A stretch of 43,613 nucleotides of DNA from Planctomycetota bacterium. GTDB lineage: Bacteria; Planctomycetota; SZUA-567; JAFGGJ01. Below, one piece after another: positions 32,909 through 41,852 of the stretch. The stretch covers positions 1-43,613 of the forward strand of contig JAFGGJ010000006.1 of the NCBI GenBank assembly GCA_016930595.1, read 5' to 3'. Each line of letters opens with the position of its first letter. Position 1 is the first letter of the stretch. Position numbers and translations under genes: made by a program. The notes below the pieces were generated by a model, which did no database searches, was not told where the DNA came from, and worked only from the letters and a program-made list of their open reading frames with translations.

Positions 32909-34090
32909 ATGCCCGACTGCGCGACCGTTCATGACCTTCTGCCCCTCTTCTCCCTCGGCGAACTCCAGGAAGAACAGGCGGCTGCAGTGAGCGCCCACCT
33001 CGACTCTTGTCCCGCCTGCCGGGCCGCCCTCGACCGTATCCGCAGGGCCGACGATATCGTGTCCCAAGCCCTGGCCGCCGTCGAACCGGGCGCAGGCTTC
33101 GAAGAACGCATCGTTTCCGCCCTGCGTTCCCCCGCCGCTCAACCCGCCGTTCCGCGCCCCGCGCGGCGGAAGCGCGGGCTCTTCCTCGCCCTTGCCGCCG
33201 CCGCCTGTCTGCTGCTGGCGGCCGGCGTCGTCGTGCACTTCCGGAAACCCGCCGCTTCCCTCCTGGACGGATCGCTCGCCGGGGGTGAAACCGTCATCCG
33301 GCCGGGGCGCACCTACGTCGCCGCCGCCCGTACCGCGATCGGAATGCCCGGCGAGACACGCGCCCTCCTCGCAAAAGACGCCAGGTTCTCCGTAGGCAAG
33401 TCCACCCTCCATCTTGAAAAAGGCTCCTGCTACGTCAAGCGTCCGCACCCGGCGCGCGACCCCGCCGTGCTCGTGACCGAAGGTCTCAGCGTGGAAGTCC
33501 AGGACGCCGAGCTCTTCTTCTGCGCCGGGCCCGCTGCTTCTCACGCGGCCATGCCGCCCTTCTTCATGGCCAAGGCCTATGCGGGCGACGACACGCCCAC
33601 GCAGGCCGCTCTCGTGGTCGTTTTCCGCGGCTCGGCCGAAGCCAGGATCGGCGGCAGGGTCTACCGCCTCAAAGAAGGCCATTTCATCTTCTCCGACGAT
33701 ACTTCCGCCGGGCCGCGCCGCGCGCAAGAATTCATCGATTCGACGCTGGCGCGCGTAAACGCCGCCGAGGCCGAAGCATCCCTTATTCTCAAGTCCGTGG
33801 AACGCTATTCCGCCGTCGTGGCAGGGTATGACGGGCACCTTGCGCACCTGGAAAACCTCGCAGCCTCCCCGGCCGGCGGAGATGCCGCGGAAGCCGCCGA
33901 ACTGAATACCCGTATCACGCTAGTCAAAGACGTCCGGGCCGCTCACCAAGAGCGCCTCGATGCCTTCAACCGCGCCGTCGCCGCCATCCGCACCCCGGAA
34001 CTCGCCGCGGACGGAAAGCGCCTCCTCCGCGTGCAGCAGGCCTCCGCGGGTTACGGCACAGCCGCGGCTGTTTTGCTGGAATATTACTGA
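32909..34090 (+). CDS. Membrane anti-sigma factor with N-terminal zinc finger
   Basis: This 393-residue protein begins with a zinc-binding anti-sigma domain (Cys4/His8, then HLDSCPACRAAL with His30, Cys34 and Cys37), which holds the sigma factor in the cytoplasm. One membrane helix follows (LFLALAAAACLLLAAGVVVH, about 93-112). Outside the membrane there is a FecR-like beta region (ALVVVFRGSAEARIGGRVYRLKEGHF) in which TYVAAARTAIGMPGETRALL precedes a segment rich in strands. The C-terminal 120 residues are helical and probably coiled. It likely senses an envelope signal and releases the ECF factor encoded just before it. The C-terminus ends in AVLLEYY just before the hairpin at 34096-34132. Confidence 0.88.
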   Translation: MPDCATVHDLLPLFSLGELQEEQAAAVSAHLDSCPACRAALDRIRRADDIVSQALAAVEPGAGFEERIVSALRSPAAQPAVPRPARRKRGLFLALAAAACLLLAAGVVVHFRKPAASLLDGSLAGGETVIRPGRTYVAAARTAIGMPGETRALLAKDARFSVGKSTLHLEKGSCYVKRPHPARDPAVLVTEGLSVEVQDAELFFCAGPAASHAAMPPFFMAKAYAGDDTPTQAALVVVFRGSAEARIGGRVYRLKEGHFIFSDDTSAGPRRAQEFIDSTLARVNAAEAEASLILKSVERYSAVVAGYDGHLAHLENLAASPAGGDAAEAAELNTRITLVKDVRAAHQERLDAFNRAVAAIRTPELAADGKRLLRVQQASAGYGTAAAVLLEYY

Positions 34091-34095
34091 CGTGT

Positions 34096-34132
34096 CGTGC
34101 GCGCCCGGTTGTACCCGGGTACGGGGCGCACG
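34096..34132 (+). other. Stable hairpin between the anti-sigma gene and the coiled-coil gene
   Basis: CGTGCGC (34096-34102) pairs perfectly with GCGCACG (34126-34132), and inside it CCCGG pairs with CCGGG around a TTGTA-containing loop. It starts five bases after the anti-sigma stop. There is no T tract, so it may act as an RNA processing or stability element, or an attenuator, rather than a simple terminator. Confidence 0.45.
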
Positions 34133-34192
34133 GGATGACCGTTTTGAATGGTGTTGTACAGGCAGACGTTTAGAAGAAAAAGGAGAAAAGAA

Positions 34193-34855
34193 ATGTTGAG
34201 AAAAGTCGCAGGATTCACCGCAGTACTGGTGCTGGCCTCCCAGCTCTTCGCCCAGAACGGCGGCGGCAACGTCGTCAGGAAATCTATCGGCACCGACGGC
34301 TCGGCGGAAGGCGTCTACCGCGCCACCAAGCTCGACAGGATCGCCAGCGGCAGCCACTGGATCTATTCCGGCAGGACCCCGGTCAAGTACAAGATGCTGA
34401 ACCTGACCGATGAACAGTCCCAAGCCATCGACGCCCTCGTCGTCGAAGCACGGGACAAGATCCGGGAACTCGGCGAAGAGACCCGCAAGCTCTACCAGCA
34501 GACCAAAGACGCCAACGTCTACAAGGAACGCGCCCAGAAACAGCAGGAACTTCAGCAGACCTATGAAACCCGCATCCTCGACGTCCTCACCGACGACCAG
34601 AAAGCCCTCCTCGCCAAGATCGAAAAACTCATCGAAGAGCAGCGATCCAAGATTCAGGAAATGTACCAGGAGCTCAACAAGCAGATGCAGAAGCTCCGCG
34701 AAGACTACGACAAGCAGCTCGACGGCCTCCTGACCCCCGAGCAGCGCAAGGCCCTTGACGAACTCCTCAACCCCAAGCCTGTTGTCAACCCGCAGGGCGG
34801 CCCCGGCACTCCCGTTTCCAATCCCCCCGCCACCGGCCAGGACGTCGCTTTCTAG
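34193..34855 (+). CDS. Exported coiled-coil protein with LTxEQ-type repeats (Spy/CpxP-like pattern)
   Basis: The ATG at 34193 behind AAGGAG gives 220 residues with a signal peptide (KVAGFTAVLVLASQLFAQ). The mature protein is mostly helix. Three related stretches (LNLTDEQSQAIDALV, LDVLTDDQKALLAKIEKLI, LDGLLTPEQRKALDELL) recall the LTxxQ motif of the Spy/CpxP periplasmic chaperone group, separated by long charged coiled coils (KQMQKLREDYDKQ). It is third after the sigma and anti-sigma genes, and so is a probable target of the sigma factor; stress-induced envelope protection is an inference. Homology to Spy itself cannot be claimed from the motif alone. A strong terminator follows. Confidence 0.75.
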   Translation: MLRKVAGFTAVLVLASQLFAQNGGGNVVRKSIGTDGSAEGVYRATKLDRIASGSHWIYSGRTPVKYKMLNLTDEQSQAIDALVVEARDKIRELGEETRKLYQQTKDANVYKERAQKQQELQQTYETRILDVLTDDQKALLAKIEKLIEEQRSKIQEMYQELNKQMQKLREDYDKQLDGLLTPEQRKALDELLNPKPVVNPQGGPGTPVSNPPATGQDVAF

Positions 34856-34879
34856 TCACTTCCACGCCAACGCATGAAA

Positions 34880-34913
34880 CGGGGGCGGCATGCAGCCGCC
34901 CCCGCTTTCTTTT
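34880..34913 (+). terminator. Strong Rho-independent terminator after the coiled-coil gene
   Basis: A ten-base perfect stem (CGGGGGCGGC, 34880-34889, with GCCGCCCCCG, 34895-34904) has a five-base loop (ATGCA) and is followed by CTTTCTTTT. It closes the sigma-factor unit. The creD-like gene ends 9 bases beyond it on the other strand, so the stem may also block convergent transcripts. Confidence 0.9.
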
Positions 34914-34921
34914 CACGGCCT

Positions 34922-36127
34922 TCAGCCCTCCCTCCCCGACGCCCCCTCTCCGCCGCCGCCGCCGAACACCTCGTCCCAGTCCGTCCCAGCCGTCAGTTTC
35001 ATCATCACCGCCAGCGTGGCTATCGATCCCACGGCTATCGTGAGACCCGTCATCCCCTTCATGAAAAACGTGTACGAGAACAGCACTAGGTAGAACGCCT
35101 GTCCGCCGAACGTCGCCGTCCACGGGAGCCGTCCCTTCAGCGCGGCCTTCAGATACAGCGTCACCAGCGTCACCGATATCGCCGCAGACACCGCGAACGC
35201 CGCATGCACGTTCACGTGGTCCAGCAAGTAGGCAAACAGCAGGTGGAAACCGAAGAATCCCGCAGCCACAAACAGGTAGTGCACCGGGTGGATTTTCACC
35301 TTCCGCACTATGCATATCGCCGTCACCAGAACAAAGAAGAACACCAGGCATACCGGTGCAAAGAACGACATCCTCGTCGCCAGCGGCCCGGGGTTCAGCT
35401 TCTGCGGCATCTTCACACCGATATCCTTCTGGGTCAGGAGATCCTCCGCCTCCCACGTCAGTTCAGCGCCGCCTTTCTCCGCCTTCTTTTCCATCGGCGA
35501 CAGCGTCCCCTCGGGAAAATCATAGTCCGCAAAGTCCGTCTTTACGCGCATCCTGAGACCCAGTATCCTGCCCGCGCTCCGGTCCACCCGGTAACGCCAC
35601 TCGTCCAGTCCGAATGTCCTGTACGCTATGGCCACCTTCCTCGTGCCGCCGGGTTCTATCTCCAGCGTCTCACGGATCCCGTCGTGGGCGTTTATCGGGA
35701 TGTCCAGCTTCCTTCCGTCCACCAGCACCGTGAACCTGTCGTAGGTCGCTCGCGACGACGGGAACCGGTACGCGAACTGCACCTTGCGGGCCACGGGGTC
35801 GCTGTTCGTCACCGTGTATTCCCCGCGGAAGTCGCACACGTACGTCGCGTACCATATCAACCCTTTCCTCCGGTGCTCCAGCGACAGGTTCACGTCTATG
35901 GCGTTCGCCGCCGGCAGTATCTGCCGAACCTGCTTGGTCCCGGGAATTTCCGACGTGAACGCCGGGCCTTCCTGCACCAGGCTGACGCCCCAGAGCTCCT
36001 CCACGGCGCGGCCCAGCCTGCTGTCCATCCGTGTGCTCCGCCGCTCCGTGACCACGCCCAGCGTCCACCATCCCCCCGCCGCCAGAATGAATACCAGTCC
36101 TACCGCAGTTATTCTTCCGAAGCTCAT
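34922..36127 (-). CDS. creD: CreD-like inner-membrane protein
   Basis: The protein has 401 residues from the ATG at 36127 behind AAAGGAG; the longer frame upstream overlaps the previous gene's end and is not needed. Topology matches CreD: one N-terminal helix (ITAVGLVFILAAGGWWTLGVV), a periplasmic domain of about 190 residues with beta strands, then five helices. The C-terminal part, KIHPVHYLFVAAGFFGFHLL...LDHVNVHAAFAVSAAISV...YTFFMKGMTGLTIAVGSI, follows the conserved CreD pattern (HPVQYLLVG...LSEHIGF...LAY). CreD is induced by CreBC in enterobacteria and affects envelope and beta-lactam physiology; its biochemical function is unknown. It lies 13 bases after the secreted-protein gene, so both probably share the CreB-type promoter at 37784-37837. 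Confidence 0.75.
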   Translation of the reverse strand: MSFGRITAVGLVFILAAGGWWTLGVVTERRSTRMDSRLGRAVEELWGVSLVQEGPAFTSEIPGTKQVRQILPAANAIDVNLSLEHRRKGLIWYATYVCDFRGEYTVTNSDPVARKVQFAYRFPSSRATYDRFTVLVDGRKLDIPINAHDGIRETLEIEPGGTRKVAIAYRTFGLDEWRYRVDRSAGRILGLRMRVKTDFADYDFPEGTLSPMEKKAEKGGAELTWEAEDLLTQKDIGVKMPQKLNPGPLATRMSFFAPVCLVFFFVLVTAICIVRKVKIHPVHYLFVAAGFFGFHLLFAYLLDHVNVHAAFAVSAAISVTLVTLYLKAALKGRLPWTATFGGQAFYLVLFSYTFFMKGMTGLTIAVGSIATLAVMMKLTAGTDWDEVFGGGGGEGASGREG

Positions 36128-36140
36128 GCGCCTGCTCCTT

Positions 36141-37751
36141 TCACCGCCGAGGCGGCTCCTTGTAGAACACGGCGAAGCGAAGCTCTCCACCCCCGTAGAA
36201 TGAAGTCGAGAAGTGGTGCCCCCTGCCCACGAACTCCGCCGGCGCCTGTGCGCGGCCCGTTGCCGAAGGCGCCAGGTCACCCTCCATGGACATGAGTTCC
36301 ACCCTTTCCGGCAGGGCGATCCCCACGTGCAGCCGCCGCGCGCTGAGCCCCGTGCGCGGCAGCACCCCTTCCAGCCTGCCCTGCAGCTTGATCTTCGCCG
36401 ACTTCGCCAGGAACGCCAGTTCGACCAGCGACTCTCCGCTCCCGTCCAGCGGAACGATCCACTTGTCGCTGTCCAGCGAATACACGTTTCTCTTCACTCC
36501 GTTCACCCTCAGCGACCATACGTCTGCTTCCGCGACGCGGTTCACGGCTATTCTCCTTCCCGCTGCCGCCGGCACGCGCATCCGCAGCACCGACAGTACC
36601 CGTCCCGTTGCCTCGTACGACACGTAGAACTCGATTTCGTCCAGCACCATGCCCGGCGCCTCCACCGGGACGAACTCCTGCACCATGAGTTGCACCATCC
36701 TGGACGCTGGCGCCTGCATCACCGGACCGTCAGGCGAGGCCGCATGCAGCAGGTCTTCGGACAGGCGGCCGGCCGGGACCACGGGGTACGCGTCTTGGTC
36801 GGCCGCGGTCATGCGCGCGTCCTCCGGCTCGACCAGAAAAAAACATCTCTCCGAACCGCTGTTGCCTTCGACTGCGGGCAGACCGACCGCCGTGGGGCCT
36901 TTTGCCTGCCTCGGGGTCGTGTACGACACGCCGAAAACCCGCGTCCTCAAACGGGCGGCGTTCACCATAAGGACGTTGTCCGGCCCCGCTTCCAGCGCCC
37001 CGTCCTCTTCGCCCGGCGACACAAGGCGCGCCCCTGAAGGCAGCCTTACCGTGAGCTTCCCGTTCCCCGGGCGGTTCACCGCGAACCGCGCCGTCGCCGT
37101 GAACTTCGGCCCCTGGGCGGTTATGCCTGTAAGGATGTCCACCTCCGGCGGCGCCGCTGCCGCCGCCGCTGCCGGTTTACCGCGGTAGCGGACCTCCATT
37201 CGTTCCGTGGATGCAAACCGCCGGACTCCGTCGCCCCCCTCCAGCCCCGGAGCCGAAAGCACCTGCAGGTGGCCGGGGACGTCGAGCTTCAGTGCATTCG
37301 TGACGGCGCGTGGCACATCCATGCGCACGGCGTGGACGTCCTTCTCCTGCACGGCTGCCGCCAGAAAATTGATCCTGATGGAAAACGCCTGCTTCCCGGC
37401 GGGCAGGAACGCGAGCCCTTCGCCTCCCGTCAGGACTCCCCCTTCGACCTCCGGCGCCTCCGCCACGATGACGCCGGCGCCGAAAAGCCTTATCGGCGCC
37501 GGCTCGCCGGATATGAACCGCCCCTCGACGACCGCTTCTCCTTCGACGCGGTCTTCGCTTAGAGTCAGGCGGTACGATGCCCTGTCCAGCGAATATACCG
37601 GGGCCCCGGAAGCCTCCTGTTCCCGGGAGCGGTCGAGTTGTTCGCGGTAGAGCTTCTTGTACTCTTCCAGCGGCAGCGTTACGCTTTCCGCCCCGAACGC
37701 TCCCGCCCACACCGGAATCGCAACCAGCAGCAACATGCCCGGCATCCTCAT
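36141..37751 (-). CDS. Secreted protein of unknown function in the cre locus
   Basis: This 536-residue protein has a signal peptide (MRMPGMLLLVAIPVWAGAFG) and is otherwise rich in predicted beta strands (YSLDRASYRLTLSEDRVEGE, KFTATARFAVNRPGNGKLTV, LMVQEFVPVEAPGMVLDEIE, IKLQGRLEGVLPRTGLS). An Ala-rich linker follows residue 190. No enzyme motif is recognised. AGGGAGG precedes the ATG. It replaces the direct creC-creD junction known from E. coli and is the first gene after the four-copy half-site array, so it is predicted to be CreB-controlled. With CreD behind it, it may be the periplasmic partner of CreD. This is inference from position only. Confidence 0.7.
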   Translation of the reverse strand: MRMPGMLLLVAIPVWAGAFGAESVTLPLEEYKKLYREQLDRSREQEASGAPVYSLDRASYRLTLSEDRVEGEAVVEGRFISGEPAPIRLFGAGVIVAEAPEVEGGVLTGGEGLAFLPAGKQAFSIRINFLAAAVQEKDVHAVRMDVPRAVTNALKLDVPGHLQVLSAPGLEGGDGVRRFASTERMEVRYRGKPAAAAAAAPPEVDILTGITAQGPKFTATARFAVNRPGNGKLTVRLPSGARLVSPGEEDGALEAGPDNVLMVNAARLRTRVFGVSYTTPRQAKGPTAVGLPAVEGNSGSERCFFLVEPEDARMTAADQDAYPVVPAGRLSEDLLHAASPDGPVMQAPASRMVQLMVQEFVPVEAPGMVLDEIEFYVSYEATGRVLSVLRMRVPAAAGRRIAVNRVAEADVWSLRVNGVKRNVYSLDSDKWIVPLDGSGESLVELAFLAKSAKIKLQGRLEGVLPRTGLSARRLHVGIALPERVELMSMEGDLAPSATGRAQAPAEFVGRGHHFSTSFYGGGELRFAVFYKEPPRR

Positions 37752-37783
37752 TGTCGCCTCCCTTCTGCACCTCGCTCATGGAA

Positions 37784-37837
37784 ATTATTGGTCCGGGAGG
37801 TGAAAACAGTATGAAGCCGGGCGGAAAATACCGTGAA
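37784..37837 (-). promoter_or_regulatory. Probable CreB-activated promoter: four TTCAC-like half-sites at 11-bp spacing
   Basis: Read on the minus strand, pentamers TTCAC (37837-37833), TTCCG (37826-37822), TTCAT (37815-37811) and TTCAC (37804-37800) follow each other with exactly six bases between. The E. coli cre-tag is TTCAC-N6-TTCAC. The last half-site ends 10 bases before AATAAT (37789-37784), the spacing used by PhoB-family activators that replace the -35 box. The start codon is at 37751. This is the only gap in the cre gene cluster long enough for a promoter. Confidence 0.75.
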
Positions 37838-37861
37838 ATCCCCTTTTTTCTTCCCCGCCCC

Positions 37862-39313
37862 TCAGCCGGTTACGTCCGCACCGCCCCCGCGCGCGAGCCG
37901 CAGCGTCGCCCTGGCTCCCCCGCCCGCCATGTTTGCTATCCCGGCGTCCCCTCCGTGCAGCACCGCTATCTCCCGCACGATGCTCAGCCCCAGCCCTGAA
38001 CTCTTCGCTCCCGTCTCCGGGCGCGGCAGCGAATAAAACTTGTCGAACACCTTCCCCAGGGCGTAGTCCGGCACGCCCGGCCCCTTGTCGCAGACTTCGA
38101 CCGTCACGTATCCGCCGCCGCCGGAAACCGCGACTCCAACCTCCCCCCCTGCCGGGCTGAAGTCCACAGCGTTCCGCAGCAGGTTGCCTATGGCGCGCCG
38201 CACCAGCGCTCTTTCGCAGACAAGCCGCAGGTCGCCCTCGCGCTCCACCCGGACGGAAAGCCCCTTCGCTTCCGCAGCCGGGCGCATGCTTTCCGCCACT
38301 TCCGCGGCGATCTCGCCGCAGTCGGCTTCGGAGGCATCCGCCAGAACGTCACGCCCCTCCAGCCCGGAAAGCTCCAGCAGTTCGTCCACGGCCTGCTGGA
38401 TGCGCATGCTCTCCTCGCGGACGTTCGCCGTAAAACGCCTCCGTTTCTCCCCGGGCATCTCTTCTTCCAGCAGTTCCGCCGCCCCGCGGATCGTCGACAG
38501 CGGCCCCTTTATTTCGTGCGCCAGCGTCTGCACGTAGTTCTCCGCGTACTTCTTTCCCTCCAGCGCCTCCCTCATCTCCTCGAACGCCTCCCCCAGCATC
38601 CCGATCTCGCTGCGTCCCAGGCGCGGCGGCAGCGCGCGTTTCCCGTCCCCCACCGCCCGGGCGTACGCCGTCAGCTTCTCTATGGGTCGAGTCAGCCATA
38701 CGGTCACCAGCACTCCCAGCAGGATCGTCGCCGCGGCTATCGCCATGCCGCCCGTTATGAGCTTCCGCTTGGCCGTGTCGATGAAGAGCTGCACGCTCTT
38801 GGCCGGCTTCGCCACCGTCACCACCCCGGCCATGCGCCCGTCCGCGCGCACGGGCGCCGCCACGTACAGCACGGTCGTCGTCGGATCCTCCGGGTTGTCG
38901 CGCGTCGTGCGCGCGCCGTATTCGCCGCGCAGCGTGCGCACCACGTCGTTCCACCGCGAGTAATCCTCCCCCTCCGCCTCCCCGCCGGCCGAATCGAACA
39001 CCACCGTGCCGCGCGCGTCCGTCACGTACACGCGCATCTGCAGCGCCGTCTTCTCCATCTCGTATATCCTGGCGCTGAACTCCCGCCGTCCCGCCGCGTC
39101 GAACGCCGCGTGCAAGTCTTCCGTCCTCAGCGCGCCCCCCTCCATGCGCGCCTCCAGCAGCGACGCCAGCAGTACCGACGTGTCCACCATCGACTCTTCC
39201 ATCGATTCGAGGTACCGCGGCCTGAGGTCGTCGCCTATCCAGTCCACCAGGTAATAGAATCCCAGCCCCACCACGACCAGCAGGCCGATGATTATGCGCG
39301 CGCGTATCTTCAC
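37862..39313 (-). CDS. creC: CreC sensor histidine kinase
   Basis: The protein has 483 residues from a GTG at 39313 that overlaps the creB stop (GTGA); E. coli CreC has 474. The N-terminal helix (IIIGLLVVVGLGFYYLVDWI) and a periplasmic domain share long identities with CreC, e.g. MRVYVTDARGTVVFDSA, DYSRWNDVVRTLRGEYGART and VLYVAAPVRADGRMAGVVTV. A second helix (about 188-207), a HAMP region, and the kinase core follow: His266 in LAHEIKGPLS, the N box LLRNAVDFSP, DKGPGVPDYALGKVFDKFYS and KSSGLGLSIVREIA. It should phosphorylate CreB in response to a metabolic or envelope cue. Similarity across the whole length, including the sensor domain, is unusually high for such a distant phylum. Confidence 0.93.
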   Translation of the reverse strand: MKIRARIIIGLLVVVGLGFYYLVDWIGDDLRPRYLESMEESMVDTSVLLASLLEARMEGGALRTEDLHAAFDAAGRREFSARIYEMEKTALQMRVYVTDARGTVVFDSAGGEAEGEDYSRWNDVVRTLRGEYGARTTRDNPEDPTTTVLYVAAPVRADGRMAGVVTVAKPAKSVQLFIDTAKRKLITGGMAIAAATILLGVLVTVWLTRPIEKLTAYARAVGDGKRALPPRLGRSEIGMLGEAFEEMREALEGKKYAENYVQTLAHEIKGPLSTIRGAAELLEEEMPGEKRRRFTANVREESMRIQQAVDELLELSGLEGRDVLADASEADCGEIAAEVAESMRPAAEAKGLSVRVEREGDLRLVCERALVRRAIGNLLRNAVDFSPAGGEVGVAVSGGGGYVTVEVCDKGPGVPDYALGKVFDKFYSLPRPETGAKSSGLGLSIVREIAVLHGGDAGIANMAGGGARATLRLARGGGADVTG

Positions 39314-39999
39314 CAGCGCTCCCTCAGAGAATACCCCGTTCCACGGTGCGTCTTTATCGCCTCCACCTCCGGCTTCACCGCGTGCAGCTTCGCCCTCAGG
39401 TTCTTTATGTGCGCGTCCACCGTCCGGTCCATGCTGCTTCCCGGTTCCTCCCACGCGATCTCCATCAGCATGTCGCGCGAATACACCCACCCGGGCCGCC
39501 TTATCAGCGTCCGCAGTATCCGGTACTCATAGCGCGACAGCTCCAGCCTCTTCCCGTAATACGTTATCGCCAGCCGCTTTTCGTCTACATCGAACGGCAG
39601 CCCCACTGCCGTCGCCTTATCCGCGGCTTCCCCGTTGCCGGCGCGTCTCAGCACCGCCTTCACCCGCGCCGTAAGCTCCCTCGGACTGAACGGCTTCACC
39701 ACGTAGTCGTCCGCCCCCAGCTCCAGCCCCACCACGCGGTCTATCTCGTCCTTGCGCGCCGTCAGGAATATCACCGGCACCCCCGACGTCCGCCTTATCT
39801 CCCGGCATACTTCGAACCCGTCGGCGTCCGGCAGCCCCACGTCGAGTATCACCAGGTCCACGCCGCCGGCCTCCAGCTTCTCCAGGCCTTCCCTCCCCGT
39901 GCCGCACCAGGCCGGCTCCATCCCCTCCGTCTCCAGGGCGTAGCTGATGTTCTCCGCCACGCCCGGCTCGTCCTCTATTATCAGTATCCTCTTCCTCAT
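39310..39999 (-). CDS. creB: CreB response regulator (OmpR/PhoB family)
   Basis: This 229-residue protein is E. coli CreB length. The receiver domain has Asp10 and Glu11, the phosphorylation site Asp53 (VILDVGLPDADGFEVC), Thr80 and Lys102 (DYVVKPFSPRE). The winged-helix DNA-binding domain ends in SMDRTVDAHIKNLRAKLHAV and then KTHRGTGYSLRERW, nearly the same as in CreB. It binds direct repeats as a dimer, and a matching array lies at 37800-37837, downstream of creC. creB starts the cluster, under the promoter at 40029-40056, and overlaps creC by four bases. creA was not found in the window. Confidence 0.94.
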   Translation of the reverse strand: MRKRILIIEDEPGVAENISYALETEGMEPAWCGTGREGLEKLEAGGVDLVILDVGLPDADGFEVCREIRRTSGVPVIFLTARKDEIDRVVGLELGADDYVVKPFSPRELTARVKAVLRRAGNGEAADKATAVGLPFDVDEKRLAITYYGKRLELSRYEYRILRTLIRRPGWVYSRDMLMEIAWEEPGSSMDRTVDAHIKNLRAKLHAVKPEVEAIKTHRGTGYSLRERW

Positions 40000-40028
40000 C
40001 GGATCCTCTCGCCTTGCCCACGGGCTGA

Positions 40029-40056
40029 ATTATACCTGCTCCCCGCCTCCGGCCAA
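40029..40056 (-). promoter_or_regulatory. Promoter of creBC
   Basis: On the minus strand, TTGGCC (40056-40051) and a perfect TATAAT (40034-40029) are 16 bases apart, 29 bases before the creB ATG. It is divergent from the enolase promoter ten bases further on. No TTCAC-like pair was seen here, so creBC itself seems constitutive. Confidence 0.75.
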
Positions 40057-40065
40057 CCCCTGCGG

Positions 40066-40093
40066 TTGACACTCGCCCGCCCCGCGCGATAAT
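40066..40093 (+). promoter_or_regulatory. Promoter of eno
   Basis: A perfect TTGACA (40066-40071) and GATAAT (40088-40093) are 16 bases apart, 44 bases before the enolase GTG start. The strong match fits a highly expressed glycolytic gene. Confidence 0.8.
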
Positions 40094-40125
40094 CGCTCCC
40101 CGGTTTCCCCAATGGTTTTTCCTGA

Positions 40126-41415
<1,290 letters not shown>

Positions 41416-41439
41416 TCGATATGCACTCTTGCACGGACC

Positions 41440-41478
41440 GCAGCCTCGCGGCCGCTTTACGGCCGTGACCGCTGCTTT
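41440..41478 (+). terminator. Probable terminator hairpin after eno
   Basis: GCAGC (41440-41444) pairs with GCTGC (41471-41475), and inside it CGGCCG (41449-41454) pairs with CGGCCG (41460-41465) around CTTTA. TTT follows. The imperfect stem and short T run make it a moderate candidate. Confidence 0.5.
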
Positions 41479-41496
41479 CTGAACAGGGAGGTCCCG

Positions 41497-41852
41497 ATGT
41501 CCGCAAGACTCTTCTCCTCCCCGCGCTCCGCCGCACTGACGCTCCTCGTTTTCATCGCCGCTTCCGCCGGCTGCTCCAGGCCGCCGGCACCGGCTGGTAC
41601 CCCGACGCCCTCGTCCCCTGGTCCATACCCGACGTACCCGACAGGTATGACGGCCCTCCCTTCAGGATCGAGACCGGCCGTACTGTCTCCTCCGTCGCTC
41701 TCGACCTCCAGGTCCTCGGCTTCAGCCTCCCCCGCGAAAACCATCACGTCTTCCTCATGAACGGCGCCCCCAACGATACCTGACACGCGGGCGGCTACTG
41801 GATGGGCAACGGCGCCGTCTTCATGAAAGCTGGCTTTCGGCGAGTTCGGTGA
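41497..41852 (+). pseudogene. Decayed lipoprotein gene (frameshift and in-frame stop)
   Basis: An ATG at 41497 behind AGGGAGG opens a lipoprotein signal (ALTLLVFIAASAGCSRPP, Cys26). Shortly after, near 41574-41582, coding character moves to another frame. That frame reads GTGWYPDALVPWSIPDVPDR, then YDGPPFRIETGRTVSSVALD and LQVLGFSLPRENHHVFLMNG, stops at TGA 41781-41783, and goes on as HAGGYWMGNGAVFMKAG. The original frame becomes a Ser/Pro/Thr run with no protein character. Its 3' end runs into the convergent alpha-galactosidase gene (stop at 41821). The family is not recognised. A sequencing error could explain the frameshift, but not easily the stop as well. The 405-bp gap 41416-41820 holds this remnant and the eno hairpin, nothing else. 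Confidence 0.65.

Noticed and set aside
39314-39490. 59-codon N-terminal extension of CreC
   Set aside because: Gly/Asp-rich and antisense-like within creB; the GTG overlapping the creB stop starts the protein exactly where CreC proteins start.
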